Assembly (NCBI RefSeq): GCF_024198175.1 | Contig: NZ_JAJVKV010000004.1 | Span: 620,001-684,000 of the forward strand | Reading direction: 5' to 3' | DNA: 64,000 nt | Source of the DNA: Pyxidicoccus xibeiensis | Lineage (GTDB): Bacteria > Myxococcota > Myxococcia > Myxococcales > Myxococcaceae | Shown here: positions 24,110 to 34,515 of the stretch, in pieces | Layout: every line of letters begins with the position of its first letter | How positions within the stretch are numbered: position 1 is the first letter of the stretch | Translations under genes and position numbers: made by a program | The notes under the pieces: model-generated | What the model was told of the DNA's origin: nothing | The model's input: the letters and a program-made list of their open reading frames with translations, nothing else | Database searches by the model: none

Positions 24110-24535
24110 ATGAAGACGACGTCCTACTACCCGGTGTTGCTGGTTCCCGACGTGGCGGAGGCCGCGAGGTTCTACGTGACGCACTTCCGGTTCAAGCCGC
24201 TGTTCGAGAGCGACTGGTACGTCCACCTGCAGTCGTCCGAGGACCCGAGGGTCAACCTCGGCTTCGTCCGGAACGACCACGAGACGATTCCTCCGGAGGG
24301 GCGTGGGAAGACGTCCTCCCTGCTGCTCAACTTCGAGGTGAAGGACCCGGACACCGTCTACGCGCGGGTCCAGGAGGCACGCCTGCCCATCCTCCGCACC
24401 CTGCGCGACGAGCCCTTCGGCCAGCGCCACTTCATCACCCAGGACCCGAACGGCGTGATGATTGACGTCATCAAGCCCATCCCGCCGACGGGCGAGTTCG
24501 CCGCGCAGTATGCCGCCGAGGCCCTGCCGCGCTGA
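24110..24535 (+). CDS. VOC-superfamily (glyoxalase/bleomycin-resistance-like) protein
   Basis: This 141-residue protein has the paired beta-alpha-beta-beta-beta fold of the vicinal oxygen chelate superfamily: [21 protein letters not shown] at the N-terminus and [14 protein letters not shown] at the C-terminus. The typical His/Glu metal ligands are not clear, so the reaction is open (sequestration, isomerase or dioxygenase). GGAGG precedes the ATG by 8 nt. It is divergent from a TetR gene with a perfect palindrome between them, which points to induction by a small molecule that it may bind or detoxify. Confidence 0.85.
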   Translation: MKTTSYYPVLLVPDVAEAARFYVTHFRFKPLFESDWYVHLQSSEDPRVNLGFVRNDHETIPPEGRGKTSSLLLNFEVKDPDTVYARVQEARLPILRTLRDEPFGQRHFITQDPNGVMIDVIKPIPPTGEFAAQYAAEALPR

Positions 24536-24625
24536 CGTGCGTCAGTCCGCGCTCTGGGCACGCCGCTTCATGCCCACTGCCTCCCGGAGGGATGAGGCGG
24601 CATCGGAGCGCCACCTGCTCCGCCT

Positions 24626-25555
24626 TCAGCTTCGGTCTCGCGGCTGCGCTGCATCCGCATACAGCCGGGTCGGAGGAAAGGCCTGACAGGCCCTGGCATC
24701 CACCGCTCTCAGGTAGGCCGCGCCATATGCGCCGCGCTCCAGGCCCTCCACCAGCGCCCGTGGCAGGTCGTCGTCCAGGTCGCGCGCCCGGGACGCCACC
24801 CCCATCGCGATGGCACAGACGGTGTCCGTATCGGACACGGCGTCGTTGTTCACCGCCTGGAGCAGCACCTCCGACAGCGCGGTCTTCGCCTGCGTCACGG
24901 CCCGCAGTGCCTGCGTCACGATGTTGAGGCCATTTCCAGGCTCGGGCGTGAAGCCGCTGACGGGCGCGTTCCAGTCCGCTCCGAGGTGCTGGGCAATGAA
25001 TGGCTTCAGCGCGCCGCGCGCGCCGCCGTGATGCAGGAAGTGCACGGCCAGCGCCACCGCCTGCGCCGCATTCACTCCCGCCGTCGTGTCATGCGTGACG
25101 CGCGCCTGCATCGCGGCAAGGCGCTTGACCTCCTCCACCTCCCCGAGCAACCCGAATGGCCCCGCACGCATGGCGCTGCCGCCCGACACTCCCCGCTTCG
25201 GGTCGAGGCGGCGCCTGAGCTCGCCGGCCGTCGCGACCTGCGACAGCACCGCCCACATGTGCTTCGAGTAGCCGGGCCGCGGGTCGCGCTGGAAGGCCTC
25301 GAGCCACGCGGCCGCGCATTCATCGGCATCGGGCGCCATCTGGCCTGCCTGCCTCTTGCGCAGCAGCAGCTCCAGGTTGGCGAGCGACAGCTGCGTGTCG
25401 TCGGTGTAGTGCCCCTGGGTGTACCCGGTGAAGGTGGGATGGGGCCCGTGCACCAGGTCCTCGGCCGTCCGGTCCTGGGGATGCGGTGCGAACTCGTACT
25501 TCATGCCGTAGCTGTCACCCAGCGCCATGAGGAACAGGAAGTGGGCGCGCTCCAT
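24626..25555 (-). CDS. ADP-ribosylglycohydrolase family protein
   Basis: This 309-residue protein is of the DraG/ADPRH fold. The first metal-binding motif is YTDDTQLSLANL (TDDT); the second is SDTDTVCAIAMG, where most relatives have GGDTDT. The N-terminal FLFLMALGDSYGMKYEF is typical, as is RAGPFGLL. These enzymes remove ADP-ribose from proteins or other targets using two Mg2+. No partner ADP-ribosyltransferase is present in the window, so the substrate is unknown. It is convergent with the VOC gene upstream. Confidence 0.85.
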   Translation of the reverse strand: MERAHFLFLMALGDSYGMKYEFAPHPQDRTAEDLVHGPHPTFTGYTQGHYTDDTQLSLANLELLLRKRQAGQMAPDADECAAAWLEAFQRDPRPGYSKHMWAVLSQVATAGELRRRLDPKRGVSGGSAMRAGPFGLLGEVEEVKRLAAMQARVTHDTTAGVNAAQAVALAVHFLHHGGARGALKPFIAQHLGADWNAPVSGFTPEPGNGLNIVTQALRAVTQAKTALSEVLLQAVNNDAVSDTDTVCAIAMGVASRARDLDDDLPRALVEGLERGAYGAAYLRAVDARACQAFPPTRLYADAAQPRDRS

Positions 25556-25719
25556 CGAAGACTCCGGGTGACGGGGAGACCGTCATTCAAACAAGCTTCG
25601 TGATTCCGCGCACTTGGAGACATGGAGAGTTTCTTTTCCGGCATGTCGATCTGACGGACCGCCGTTCGTCGCGTCCATGAGCGGGCCGGAGCCGGTCCCA
25701 CATTCAAGGAGATGCCTTC

Positions 25720-26133
25720 ATGTCCATCAAGTCAGCGACCCCGTACTTCCTCCTCAATGGCCGGACCGAGCAGGCCATCGCGCTCTACCAGCGGGCCCTC
25801 GGCGCGAAGACCGAGAGCCTGCAGCGCTTCGGCGACGTGGACGGCAGCTGTCCCACCGCGATGCGAAACCGCGTCATGCACGCGATGCTGCGCGTGGGGA
25901 ACGCGGTGCTCATGATGAGCGATGGCCCGGAAGACGTGAAGCTTCCTGAGGGCGGCAACGTGAGCGTCGCCCTGGACTTCGAGACTCCGGCCGCGCTGCG
26001 GCAGAGCGTCGAGGCGCTGGCCGCCACGGGCAAGGTGCTCGAGCGAGTCTTCGAAGCGCCCTGGGGCGCCCTGTTCGGCGTCGTCCAGGACGAGTTCGGA
26101 ATCCAGTGGATGGTCACCAGCCCGCTGAAGTGA
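25720..26133 (+). CDS. PhnB-like VOC-family protein
   Basis: This 137-residue protein is of the PhnB-like branch of the VOC superfamily: TPYFLLNGRTEQAIALYQRALGA at the N-terminus, AMLRVGNAVLMMSDGPE in the middle, and PWGALFGVVQDEFGIQWMV at the end. These proteins are often annotated as PhnB or 3-demethylubiquinone methyltransferase-like, but they have no methyltransferase motif. The function is unknown. It is convergent with the sensor kinase, ending 22 nt away. Confidence 0.85.
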   Translation: MSIKSATPYFLLNGRTEQAIALYQRALGAKTESLQRFGDVDGSCPTAMRNRVMHAMLRVGNAVLMMSDGPEDVKLPEGGNVSVALDFETPAALRQSVEALAATGKVLERVFEAPWGALFGVVQDEFGIQWMVTSPLK

Positions 26134-26155
26134 GCACAGGGCCGGGCTGGGAGGC

Positions 26156-28702
26156 TCAGGACGGCAGCTCCACGGTGAACTCGCTGCCCTCCCCGGGCTG
26201 GGAGCGCAGCGCCACCTTTCCTCCCAGCGCCGTCACCAGCTCGCGCACCAGCGTCAGCCCCAGCCCCACGCCCGGCTTGGACTTGTGGTCCAGCGGCTCC
26301 AGGTGCTGGAAGGGCTCGAAGATGCGCGCCTGGGCTTCCATGGGAATCCCCGGGCCGGTGTCGCGCACGCGCAGCCGCCTCACGTCCGCCCCCACCTCCA
26401 GCGCCACGTAGACGCCGCCCTGCTGGGTGTACTTCACCGCGTTCATCACCAGGTTCAGCAACACCAGGTGCACCATCCGCGCGTCCGTCGTCACCTTCAC
26501 CGAGCCCCGGGGCCGCTCCAGCGACAGCCGCAGCCCCTTGTGCTCCGCCTCCGCACGCACCTCCTCCAGCACCTCCCGCGCCAGCTCCAGCAGGTCCACC
26601 GACTCGCGGCGCACCACCAGCCGCCCCTCCTCCAGGTTGTTGTACTGGAGCACCATCTCCGTCATGTCCCGCAGGCGCACCGTGGAGCGCGTCATCCGGT
26701 CGAACATCTCCGTGGCCTTCGGCCCCAGCGGCCCCACCTCCCGCAGGAAGGCGTGCTGCGTGAGCTGCAGCACCGACAGCGGCGTGCGCAGCTCGTGCGA
26801 CACCAGCCGCAAGAGCGTGCTGCGCGCATCGCTGGCCCGCTCCGCCACCTGACGCGCCGAGCTGGTCGTCTCCAGCGCCGCCTCCAGCTGGCGCTTGCGC
26901 AGCCCCAGCTCCCGCGCCAGCCCCTCCACGTCCGACGTGCGCGCGTCCAGCGCCCCCTGCAGCACCTCGCGCGTGCGCTTCACCACCGCCAGGTTCGACA
27001 CGCGCGCCAGCAGCTCCTCCGCCAGGAAGGGCTTCACCAGGTAGTCCTGCGCCCCGGCCCGCAGCAGGTCCACCCGCAGCGCGTCGTCCGCCCGCGCCGT
27101 CAACAGCAGCACCGGCGTGGACTCCAGCCCGTTGCGCGCGCGCACCTCGCGCACCAGCTGGTCCCCGCCCATGCGCGGCATCATCAGGTCGCTCACGATG
27201 ACGTCCGGCCGCAGCGCCTCCGCCTGCCGCAGCCCCTCGGCGCCGTCCGCCGCCGTGGCCACCCGGAAGTCCCGCGACAGCGTCTCCGCCACGAAGCGCC
27301 GCATCTCCCGCGTGTCCTCCACCACCAGCACCCGCGGGCGGTACGGGTCCTCCTTTGCGGATGACACCACCGCCTCCTCCGGCGAGGGGCGCAGCACGTC
27401 CACCTCCGCCCGCGCCGCCAGCGGGGTGGACTCCGGCTCCGGCCGGAAGCGCAGCCGCGCGCCCGTCGGCGCCATCAACGGCAGCTCCACCACGAAGCGC
27501 GCCCCACCGCCCGGCCGCTCCTCCACCCACACCCGCCCCTCGTGCAGCACGGTGAAGTCCCGGGCGATGGCCAGCCCCAGCCCCGTGCCGCCGAACTCGC
27601 GCGGGGTGCCGCCCTCGCCCTGCTGGAAGCGTTCGCCCTGCTGGAAGCGCTCGAAAATCCGCTCGCGCAGCTCTGGCGGCACGCCCGGCCCGCTGTCCTC
27701 CACCACCAGCCGCCCCCACCCCGCCTCGGCGGAGAGGAGCACGCGGATGGTGCCCCCCTCCGGGGTGAACTTCACCGCGTTGGAGAGCAGGTTCAGCACC
27801 ACCCGCTGGAGTTTCTCGGGGTCCACCTGCGCCGGCAGCGCGCCGGGCAGCTCCAGCAGGAAGCGCAGCCGGCGCTCCATCACCAGCCCCTCGAAGTTCT
27901 CCGCGCACAGCCGCACCAGCCGCGCCAGGTCCGAGTCCTCGTAGGCCGCCCGCATCTGCCCCGCGTCCAGCTTGGCCACGTCCAGCAGCGCATTCACGTG
28001 CCGCATCAGCACCCGCGCGTTGCGCCGCACCACCTCCAAATCCCGGCGGTCCGACTCGGCCAGCCCGTCCCGCTGGAGCAGCCGCTCCACCGGCCCGAGG
28101 ATGAGCGCCAGCGGCGTGCGCAGCTCGTGGCTCACGTTGGCGAAGAAGCCGGTGCGCTTCTCCTCGGACTCCTTCAGCTTGACGTAGAGCGCTTCCAGCT
28201 CCCGGCTGCTCGTCTCCAGCTGCCCCCGGCGCTGCTCGGACAGGCGCGCCGTCTCCACCACGTCCGCCACCTGACGGCGCAGCGGCACCAGGTACAGCCC
28301 CGTGGCCACCGAGGCCACCGCCGTCAGCGCCTTCACGCCCCCCGCCAGCCAGTAGGCCGAGTTCCAGACGTTCCACACCTCCACCAGGTGCGTCAGCCCG
28401 CACGCGCCGATGAAGGCGCCAAAGGAGAGAATCATCCCGCCGAAGGGCAGCCGGATGCGCCGCACCAGGGTGAAGAGCCACACGGCGATGAAGAAGTAGG
28501 CGGCGCCGATGAGCACGTCCGACACCACGTGCAGCGCCACCAGGCCCGGCTGCCACTGGTAGCAGTGCCCGTGCGGCATGTACCAGGCGCCATAGAGGAA
28601 ATCCCTCAGGCCCGCCGCCAGCCCCCCCACCTCGCCGGGCGGGGCGTCCAGGGCCATGGCCCCATGCCCCCCATGGCCGGCGTGTCCGACGTGGTCGTTC
28701 AT
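26156..28702 (-). CDS. Double-kinase hybrid sensor with ethylene-receptor-like membrane domain
   Basis: This is an 848-residue protein. A His-rich N-terminus ([11 protein letters not shown]) is followed by three membrane helices (residues ~55-140) that closely match the plant ETR1 ethylene-binding domain. Asp62, Tyr69, Cys101 and His105 (VSD-x6-[12 protein letters not shown]) align with ETR1 Asp25, Tyr32, Cys65 and His69, the Cu(I)/ethylene site. Then come a coiled coil, HisKA/HATPase 1 (His192 in [10 protein letters not shown]), a receiver domain (Asp505 in [11 protein letters not shown]) and a second HisKA/HATPase ([10 protein letters not shown], His636). The ATP lid of the first kinase contains a duplicated ERFQQG. 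Ligand and output are unknown. ATG at 28702 has GGAGG ~11 nt upstream. Confidence 0.9.
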   Translation of the reverse strand: MNDHVGHAGHGGHGAMALDAPPGEVGGLAAGLRDFLYGAWYMPHGHCYQWQPGLVALHVVSDVLIGAAYFFIAVWLFTLVRRIRLPFGGMILSFGAFIGACGLTHLVEVWNVWNSAYWLAGGVKALTAVASVATGLYLVPLRRQVADVVETARLSEQRRGQLETSSRELEALYVKLKESEEKRTGFFANVSHELRTPLALILGPVERLLQRDGLAESDRRDLEVVRRNARVLMRHVNALLDVAKLDAGQMRAAYEDSDLARLVRLCAENFEGLVMERRLRFLLELPGALPAQVDPEKLQRVVLNLLSNAVKFTPEGGTIRVLLSAEAGWGRLVVEDSGPGVPPELRERIFERFQQGERFQQGEGGTPREFGGTGLGLAIARDFTVLHEGRVWVEERPGGGARFVVELPLMAPTGARLRFRPEPESTPLAARAEVDVLRPSPEEAVVSSAKEDPYRPRVLVVEDTREMRRFVAETLSRDFRVATAADGAEGLRQAEALRPDVIVSDLMMPRMGGDQLVREVRARNGLESTPVLLLTARADDALRVDLLRAGAQDYLVKPFLAEELLARVSNLAVVKRTREVLQGALDARTSDVEGLARELGLRKRQLEAALETTSSARQVAERASDARSTLLRLVSHELRTPLSVLQLTQHAFLREVGPLGPKATEMFDRMTRSTVRLRDMTEMVLQYNNLEEGRLVVRRESVDLLELAREVLEEVRAEAEHKGLRLSLERPRGSVKVTTDARMVHLVLLNLVMNAVKYTQQGGVYVALEVGADVRRLRVRDTGPGIPMEAQARIFEPFQHLEPLDHKSKPGVGLGLTLVRELVTALGGKVALRSQPGEGSEFTVELPS

Positions 28703-28888
28703 GACGCTCGTGACCTCCGTGCGTGGATGGGCGGCCCCCGAGGTGGAGAGGCGTTTCCAGGCAATCCGGGCCAGCCCTTCCCCATGCATCGCATGGGTGG
28801 GCAGGTGGGGTCAGGGGGGCGGGGTGGGAGCGCGGTGAGTGCCGGACAGTCGCCTCCCGGGTCGAAATGGGGTACAGGCGCGGCCGCC

Positions 28889-29608
28889 ATGCTCGTGTCG
28901 CTCGTCATCCCCGTCTACAACGAGATTCCCACCCTTGCGGAGCTGCTGCGCCGCTGCATCGCCGTCGACTTCCCGAAGGAGCTCGTCCTGATTGACGACT
29001 GCTCCCGGGACGGCAGCCGGGAGCTCCTACGCCAGCTCGCGGAGCAGGGCGTGGGGGTGCTGGGAGGCACCCCCCGCAACCGCAACGAGGTGCGGGTGCT
29101 GTTCCAGGAGCAGAACCAGGGCAAGGGCGCTGCGCTGCGGCGCGGCTTCGCCGAGGCCACCGGGGACATCATCATCGTCCAGGACGCGGACCTGGAGTAC
29201 GACCCGCGCGACATCCCCAAGGTCATCCAGCCCATCCTGGACGGGGACGCGGACGTCGTCTTCGGCAGCCGCTTCACGGGGACGCCCCGGCGCGTGCTGT
29301 ACTTCTGGCACACGGTGATGAACAAGACGCTCACCACGCTCTCCAACATGACGAGCGGGCTGAACCTCACGGACATGGAGACCTGCTACAAGGCCTTCCG
29401 CGCCGAGGTGCTGCGCTCGGTGGACGTGGAGGAGGAGCGCTTCGGCTTCGAGCCGGAAATCACCGCCAAGGTGGCCCGCGGCAGCTGGCGCGTCTTCGAG
29501 GTGCCCATCAGCTACCACGGGCGCACCTATGAAGAGGGCAAGAAGATTGGCTGGAAGGACGGCGTGCGCGCCCTCTACGTCATCTTCAAGTACGCCGTGA
29601 AGCGGTAG
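28889..29608 (+). CDS. GT2 glycosyltransferase (polyprenyl-phosphate hexosyltransferase-like)
   Basis: This 239-residue GT-A enzyme starts [20 protein letters not shown]; the nucleotide-sugar-binding [12 protein letters not shown] and the DxD-type [13 protein letters not shown] are present, and [13 protein letters not shown] matches dolichyl/undecaprenyl-phosphate mannose or glucose synthases (DPM1-like). No C-terminal membrane helices are fused, so it is a soluble or peripheral enzyme at the inner membrane. It probably makes a lipid-linked sugar donor for envelope glycans. It is divergent from the sensor kinase and converges with the antiporter gene. Confidence 0.9.
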   Translation: MLVSLVIPVYNEIPTLAELLRRCIAVDFPKELVLIDDCSRDGSRELLRQLAEQGVGVLGGTPRNRNEVRVLFQEQNQGKGAALRRGFAEATGDIIIVQDADLEYDPRDIPKVIQPILDGDADVVFGSRFTGTPRRVLYFWHTVMNKTLTTLSNMTSGLNLTDMETCYKAFRAEVLRSVDVEEERFGFEPEITAKVARGSWRVFEVPISYHGRTYEEGKKIGWKDGVRALYVIFKYAVKR

Positions 29609-29632
29609 GCCCGGCCGCGCTCCCCCTGCCCG

Positions 29633-31732
29633 TCACGCGGGCGCGCCGGACGCCTCCAGGGGCCCCGGGGGCGGCGGCGTGGGTGACAGCAGGCCCTTCG
29701 CGGCCTCCACCGCCTCGTGGGTGCCCGTGAGCGCCAGCACGTCACCGGCGCGCAGGACCTCCTGCGCCGTGGGGACGGACACGCTCTCCTCACCGCGCTG
29801 GATGGCGAGCACCGTCGCCCCCGTCAGGCCGCGCAGGTTGAGCTGCGCCAGCGTCCTGCCCACCGCGGGGCTCGCGTCCTCCAGCCGTACCGGCACCGGC
29901 TCGCCCAGGCCGGGCAGGAGCCTGGGGACGTCGTCCAGCGCGTGCTCCTCCGCTCCCGGCTCCTTCGAGTGCGACTGCGCGGCGAGCGCCGCCACGATGA
30001 CCTGCGCCCCCGCGCGCACGTGGCCGTGCAGGTTCGTCGCGCCCCGCCAGAAGGACACGCCCAGCGCCACCAGCAGGGCCAGGATGACGAGCGGCCCCGT
30101 GGCGCCCCGCATGAACGGCTGGGTGATGGCCACCACCGGCACCCCGATGATGATGATGGTGACGACCTGCAGCGTGACGACCAAGAGCCGGCGCGGCGCC
30201 GCCGCCAGGTCCACCTTCCCGTCCGTCCTGAGCGGCAGCGCCACCTCCGCCAGCACCGTCCCCAGCCGCCGCGCCAGGCTCACCACGCCCACCAGGAACG
30301 GCACGGAGAGCAGCACCGCCCCGGCGATGATGAGGTTCTTCGCCAGCTCCTGCCCCAGGCCCGTGCGCGCCTCGACGGCCGCGGCCACCTTCCCCGCCGC
30401 CAGCGACGTCCCAATCACCAGCGCCACCAGCAGCGCCGCGTCCAGCACCAGCAGCCGGATGAGCCGCCGCACCCCGGCGCCCAGCGTCTCCCGCCGGGGC
30501 GCCTCGCGCAGCCGCTCCACCCACGTGCCGTACAGCGTGGCGAACGTCTGCAGGGGCTTGGGCAGCTTGCGGTCCACCCACGTCGCCGTGGGCCCGGACA
30601 GCTTGATGAGCATGGGCGTGGTCAGCGTCGTAATCGCCGAGACGGCCACCGCCACCGGGTAGATGAAGTCGCGCGTGGCCTTCAGCGACAGCCCCAGCGC
30701 CGCGATGATGAAGGAGAACTCGCCAATCTGCGCCAGGCTCATGCCTGCCTGCACGGAGGTGCGCGTGCCGTTGCCGGTGAGGAAGGCGCCCAGGGCGACG
30801 CCGAGCAGCTTCCCGCCGATGACCACCGCCGTGAGCACGAGGATGGCCACCCAGTGCTCCAGGATGAGCGCCGGGTTGATGAGCATGCCCACGGACACGA
30901 AGAAGATGGCGGCGAAGATGTCCTTCACCGGCGCCACCAGGTGCTCCACCACCTTCTCCTCGCCGGACTCCGCCACCAGCGAGCCCGCGAGGAACGCCCC
31001 CAGCGCCACCGAGTAGCCGAACGCCTGCGCCAGGAGCGCCACCGCGAAGCAGATGCCCACGCTGGCCACCAGCGTCGTCTCCGGGCGGTTCAGCCGCACG
31101 ACGTAGCGCATGGCCCGGGGGATGGTGAACAGCCCCACCACCACCAGCCCCACCAGGAACGCGACGAGCCGGCCGGTGGTGAGCGACAGCTCCCCCAGCG
31201 ACAGGCCCGTGCCGGTGGAGACGGCCGTCAGCGTCGCCATCAGCAGCACGGCGATGAGGTCCTCGACGATGAGCACGCCCACCACCAGTTCGCGCAGCCG
31301 CCCGCGGATGCCCTGGTCGTCGAAGACCTTGGCGATGATGGTGGTGCTGGAGATGGCGATGAGCGCGCCGACGAAGATGCTCTCCAGGGAGGTCCACCCG
31401 AAGGCCCGCCCCACCACGAAGCCCAGCCACACCATGATGGTGCACTGGACGACGGCGGTGAGGCCGGCGGTGAAGCCCACCGCGAACAGCTTGCGCAGGC
31501 TGAACTCCAGCCCGAGCGAGAACATCAGCAGGATGACGCCCAGCTCGGAGAGGGTCGTCACCACCTCCGGGTTGGCCACCAGCGGAATCGGCACGTAGGG
31601 GCCGACGACGAGGCCGGCCAGGATGTAGCCGAGGACGACGGGCTGGCGCAGCTTCTGGAAGAGAACGGTCGTCACCGCCGCCACGCACAGCACGACGGCG
31701 ATGGCCTGCAGAACCTCGTGGGCTCCGTGCAT
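29633..31732 (-). CDS. CPA2-family cation/proton antiporter with TrkA-C domain
   Basis: This 699-residue protein has about 12 N-terminal membrane helices of the CPA2 (KefB/GerN-like) type: QPVVLGYILAGLVVGPY, LGVILLMFSLGLEFSL, GALIAISSTTIIAKVFDD and IVEDLIAVLLM. Two more hydrophobic stretches follow near residues 435-570, an extra small transporter-like module. A C-terminal RCK_C/TrkA-C domain (residues ~615-690, EPVPVRLEDASPAVGRTLAQL..., SVPTAQEVLRAGDVLALTG) would bind a regulatory ligand. It exchanges K+ or Na+ for H+ at the inner membrane. The ATG at 31732 with GGAGG 7 nt upstream is preferred. Confidence 0.88.
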   Translation of the reverse strand: MHGAHEVLQAIAVVLCVAAVTTVLFQKLRQPVVLGYILAGLVVGPYVPIPLVANPEVVTTLSELGVILLMFSLGLEFSLRKLFAVGFTAGLTAVVQCTIMVWLGFVVGRAFGWTSLESIFVGALIAISSTTIIAKVFDDQGIRGRLRELVVGVLIVEDLIAVLLMATLTAVSTGTGLSLGELSLTTGRLVAFLVGLVVVGLFTIPRAMRYVVRLNRPETTLVASVGICFAVALLAQAFGYSVALGAFLAGSLVAESGEEKVVEHLVAPVKDIFAAIFFVSVGMLINPALILEHWVAILVLTAVVIGGKLLGVALGAFLTGNGTRTSVQAGMSLAQIGEFSFIIAALGLSLKATRDFIYPVAVAVSAITTLTTPMLIKLSGPTATWVDRKLPKPLQTFATLYGTWVERLREAPRRETLGAGVRRLIRLLVLDAALLVALVIGTSLAAGKVAAAVEARTGLGQELAKNLIIAGAVLLSVPFLVGVVSLARRLGTVLAEVALPLRTDGKVDLAAAPRRLLVVTLQVVTIIIIGVPVVAITQPFMRGATGPLVILALLVALGVSFWRGATNLHGHVRAGAQVIVAALAAQSHSKEPGAEEHALDDVPRLLPGLGEPVPVRLEDASPAVGRTLAQLNLRGLTGATVLAIQRGEESVSVPTAQEVLRAGDVLALTGTHEAVEAAKGLLSPTPPPPGPLEASGAPA

Positions 31733-31856
31733 CGACACACCTCCGCGCCCGCCAGGGGGCGCGTACTACCGAAGAATGGAAGGACACCAGGAGCCCGCCG
31801 GCACGGCCGTCACCTGGACGACCCCGGGCAGGGACCTGCTTGCGGGAAGTGGGGTG

Positions 31857-32378
31857 CTACGCGCGCGCGGGCGGCCCGCGCAGGGGCCGGATGACGATGC
31901 CCGGCTGGTCCGCCAACCCGCTGCCGCGCGAGGAGCTCGGCGGCAGCGGGTAGCGTTCCCACAACGCCATGGCCGTGTCCGTCCGCCGCTCGCGCTCCCG
32001 GCGCGGCACCGCGAAGAGGTCCGCCTGGAAGCCCGTGCGCACCCGCGGCGCGCAGCACGTCGGATGCGCGAGCAGCGTGGACGCCACGCCCCGGACGGCG
32101 GCCCAGGTGTCGAAGCCCGCGCCGTGGAAGCGCACACTCGACTGCCGCCGCTCCGGGGCACTGCTCAGCATGAGCGGCGCCGGACTCCGGGTCACCGCCT
32201 TCAGGCCCTGGCCGGAGCGGCCCACCCGGGGCGGCTCCCGGAGCTCGGGGGGGAGCCCCGAGGCGTCCGCGGCGCGGCCCGCCAGCAGCACCAGCAACCC
32301 ACACAGCGCGGGCAAGAGCAGCCAGCGCGCTTCACGCCGGGTGCTGTTCCACCGCGATGTAGGTCCGAGGATGTGCAT
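31857..32378 (-). CDS. Secreted protein of unknown function
   Basis: This is a 173-residue protein. After a basic N-terminus (SRWNSTRREARW) comes a hydrophobic core LLLPALCGLLVLLAG and a likely signal-peptidase I site (RAADASG). The rest is Arg/Pro-rich with no recognised domain. Start MHILGPTS at 32378 has no strong ribosome-binding site, and the frame is not strongly supported by family similarity. Overlapping frames on the plus strand look less protein-like. It may be exported and small; function cannot be stated. Confidence 0.45.
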   Translation of the reverse strand: MHILGPTSRWNSTRREARWLLLPALCGLLVLLAGRAADASGLPPELREPPRVGRSGQGLKAVTRSPAPLMLSSAPERRQSSVRFHGAGFDTWAAVRGVASTLLAHPTCCAPRVRTGFQADLFAVPRRERERRTDTAMALWERYPLPPSSSRGSGLADQPGIVIRPLRGPPARA

Positions 32379-32620
32379 CTCATCTGCCTGTATTACGCAG
32401 CGCTCCGCCAAGTAAAGGCGGACCCGCAATGACGGAAGCAACGAATGCGGCCCCCTGCCTGGCGCCGCGTCACGTCCTGTAGGCCCATATCCTCCCCTGT
32501 CCCCGAGGACGGGGCTCGCGTCCGCTGGTGCACACCGGGAGGGACGCGAAGCAGTGGCAAGCGGTCAGATGGCTCGGTCCGGGCACTGCCCCTTCCTCGA
32601 AAGATTCTTAGGTTCTGGGC

Positions 32621-33184
32621 GTGCTTTCACGATTCTTGCTCTACGGGTGTACCGGGTGGGTGTTGGAGGTGCTGTTCACGGGGGCCAGCGCCGCGTTGAA
32701 GCGAGACCGGAGCGCCACCGCGCGCACCTACTTGTGGATGCACCCCATCTACGGCGGCACGGCGCTGGCGCTGGAGGAGGTCTCCGCCCGGCTCAAGCCC
32801 CTGCCGCGGCCGCTGCGGGCGCTGGCCTACACGGCGCTCATCTTCGGCGCGGAGTACGGCACGGGCTGGGTGCTGAAGAAGCTGCTCGGCCGCTGCCCCT
32901 GGGACTACGCGCCGCACCGCTGGAGCGTGCACGGCCTCATCCGGCTGGACTACGCGCCCGCCTGGTACCTCACCGCACTGCTGTTCGAGCCCGTGCGCGA
33001 CACCCTGCTCCACGTCACCAGCGAGGCCCTGCGCCACACGCCCGAGTACCGGGAGGCCGAGCAGGCCGGGACGCTGCCCGAGGGGGCACTCCCAGAGGAG
33101 CCCGCCCTGGAGGCGGGGGTGGTGGCCACGCGCTTCGAACAAGCGCAGGATGGGGTTCCCAGCGAGGCCGCCTCCCTGCACTGA
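32621..33184 (+). CDS. Integral membrane protein (CmpB/ABC-type IV-like)
   Basis: This 187-residue protein matches PF06541, a putative 'ABC transporter type IV' membrane family: GWVLEVLFTGASAAL, HPIYGGTALALEEV, GAEYGTGWVLKKLLG-CPWDYAP and HGLIRLDYAPAWYL. Four to five membrane helices are predicted in the first ~130 residues, then a charged cytoplasmic tail. No ATPase partner adjoins it. The start is GTG at 32621. Despite the name, transport activity for this family is unproven. Confidence 0.8.
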   Translation: MLSRFLLYGCTGWVLEVLFTGASAALKRDRSATARTYLWMHPIYGGTALALEEVSARLKPLPRPLRALAYTALIFGAEYGTGWVLKKLLGRCPWDYAPHRWSVHGLIRLDYAPAWYLTALLFEPVRDTLLHVTSEALRHTPEYREAEQAGTLPEGALPEEPALEAGVVATRFEQAQDGVPSEAASLH

Positions 33185-33231
33185 GGGCCGGGGGCCGCGC
33201 GAGTCCGCTGGCCGACTGCCCTCCAACCTGA

Positions 33232-34383
<1,152 letters not shown>

Positions 34384-34400
34384 GCCACTTCGCTCCCCGC

Positions 34401-34440
34401 GGCCCCACGGCGCCGTGCTCCCGCGACTTCGCGTGGGGCC
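34401..34440 (+). terminator. Terminator-like hairpin after mreB
   Basis: A perfect 9-bp stem GGCCCCACG / CGTGGGGCC with a 22-nt loop starts 17 nt after the mreB stop. The loop is long and no T-run follows, so strength is uncertain. Confidence 0.55.
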
Positions 34441-34515
34441 GGCGCCGTTCGCTTCTTCCGGCTCCGGCCCCGGGTGGGTTTGACAGGTGCGCGGGCGTGG
34501 ACTGTGGTGTGCGGC

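Noticed and set aside
27542..28888. A long plus-strand extension of the glycosyltransferase frame.
   Set aside because: The upstream part is a shadow of the sensor kinase gene; the GT2 domain begins exactly at the ATG at 28889.
29717..31894. A long plus-strand open frame over the antiporter gene.
   Set aside because: It is His/Arg-rich shadow sequence without motifs, and the minus-strand frame gives a proper CPA2 antiporter.
31969..32415. A plus-strand open frame opposite the secreted unknown protein.
   Set aside because: No ribosome-binding site, no signal or motif; the minus-strand frame has a good signal peptide, although support for either is modest.
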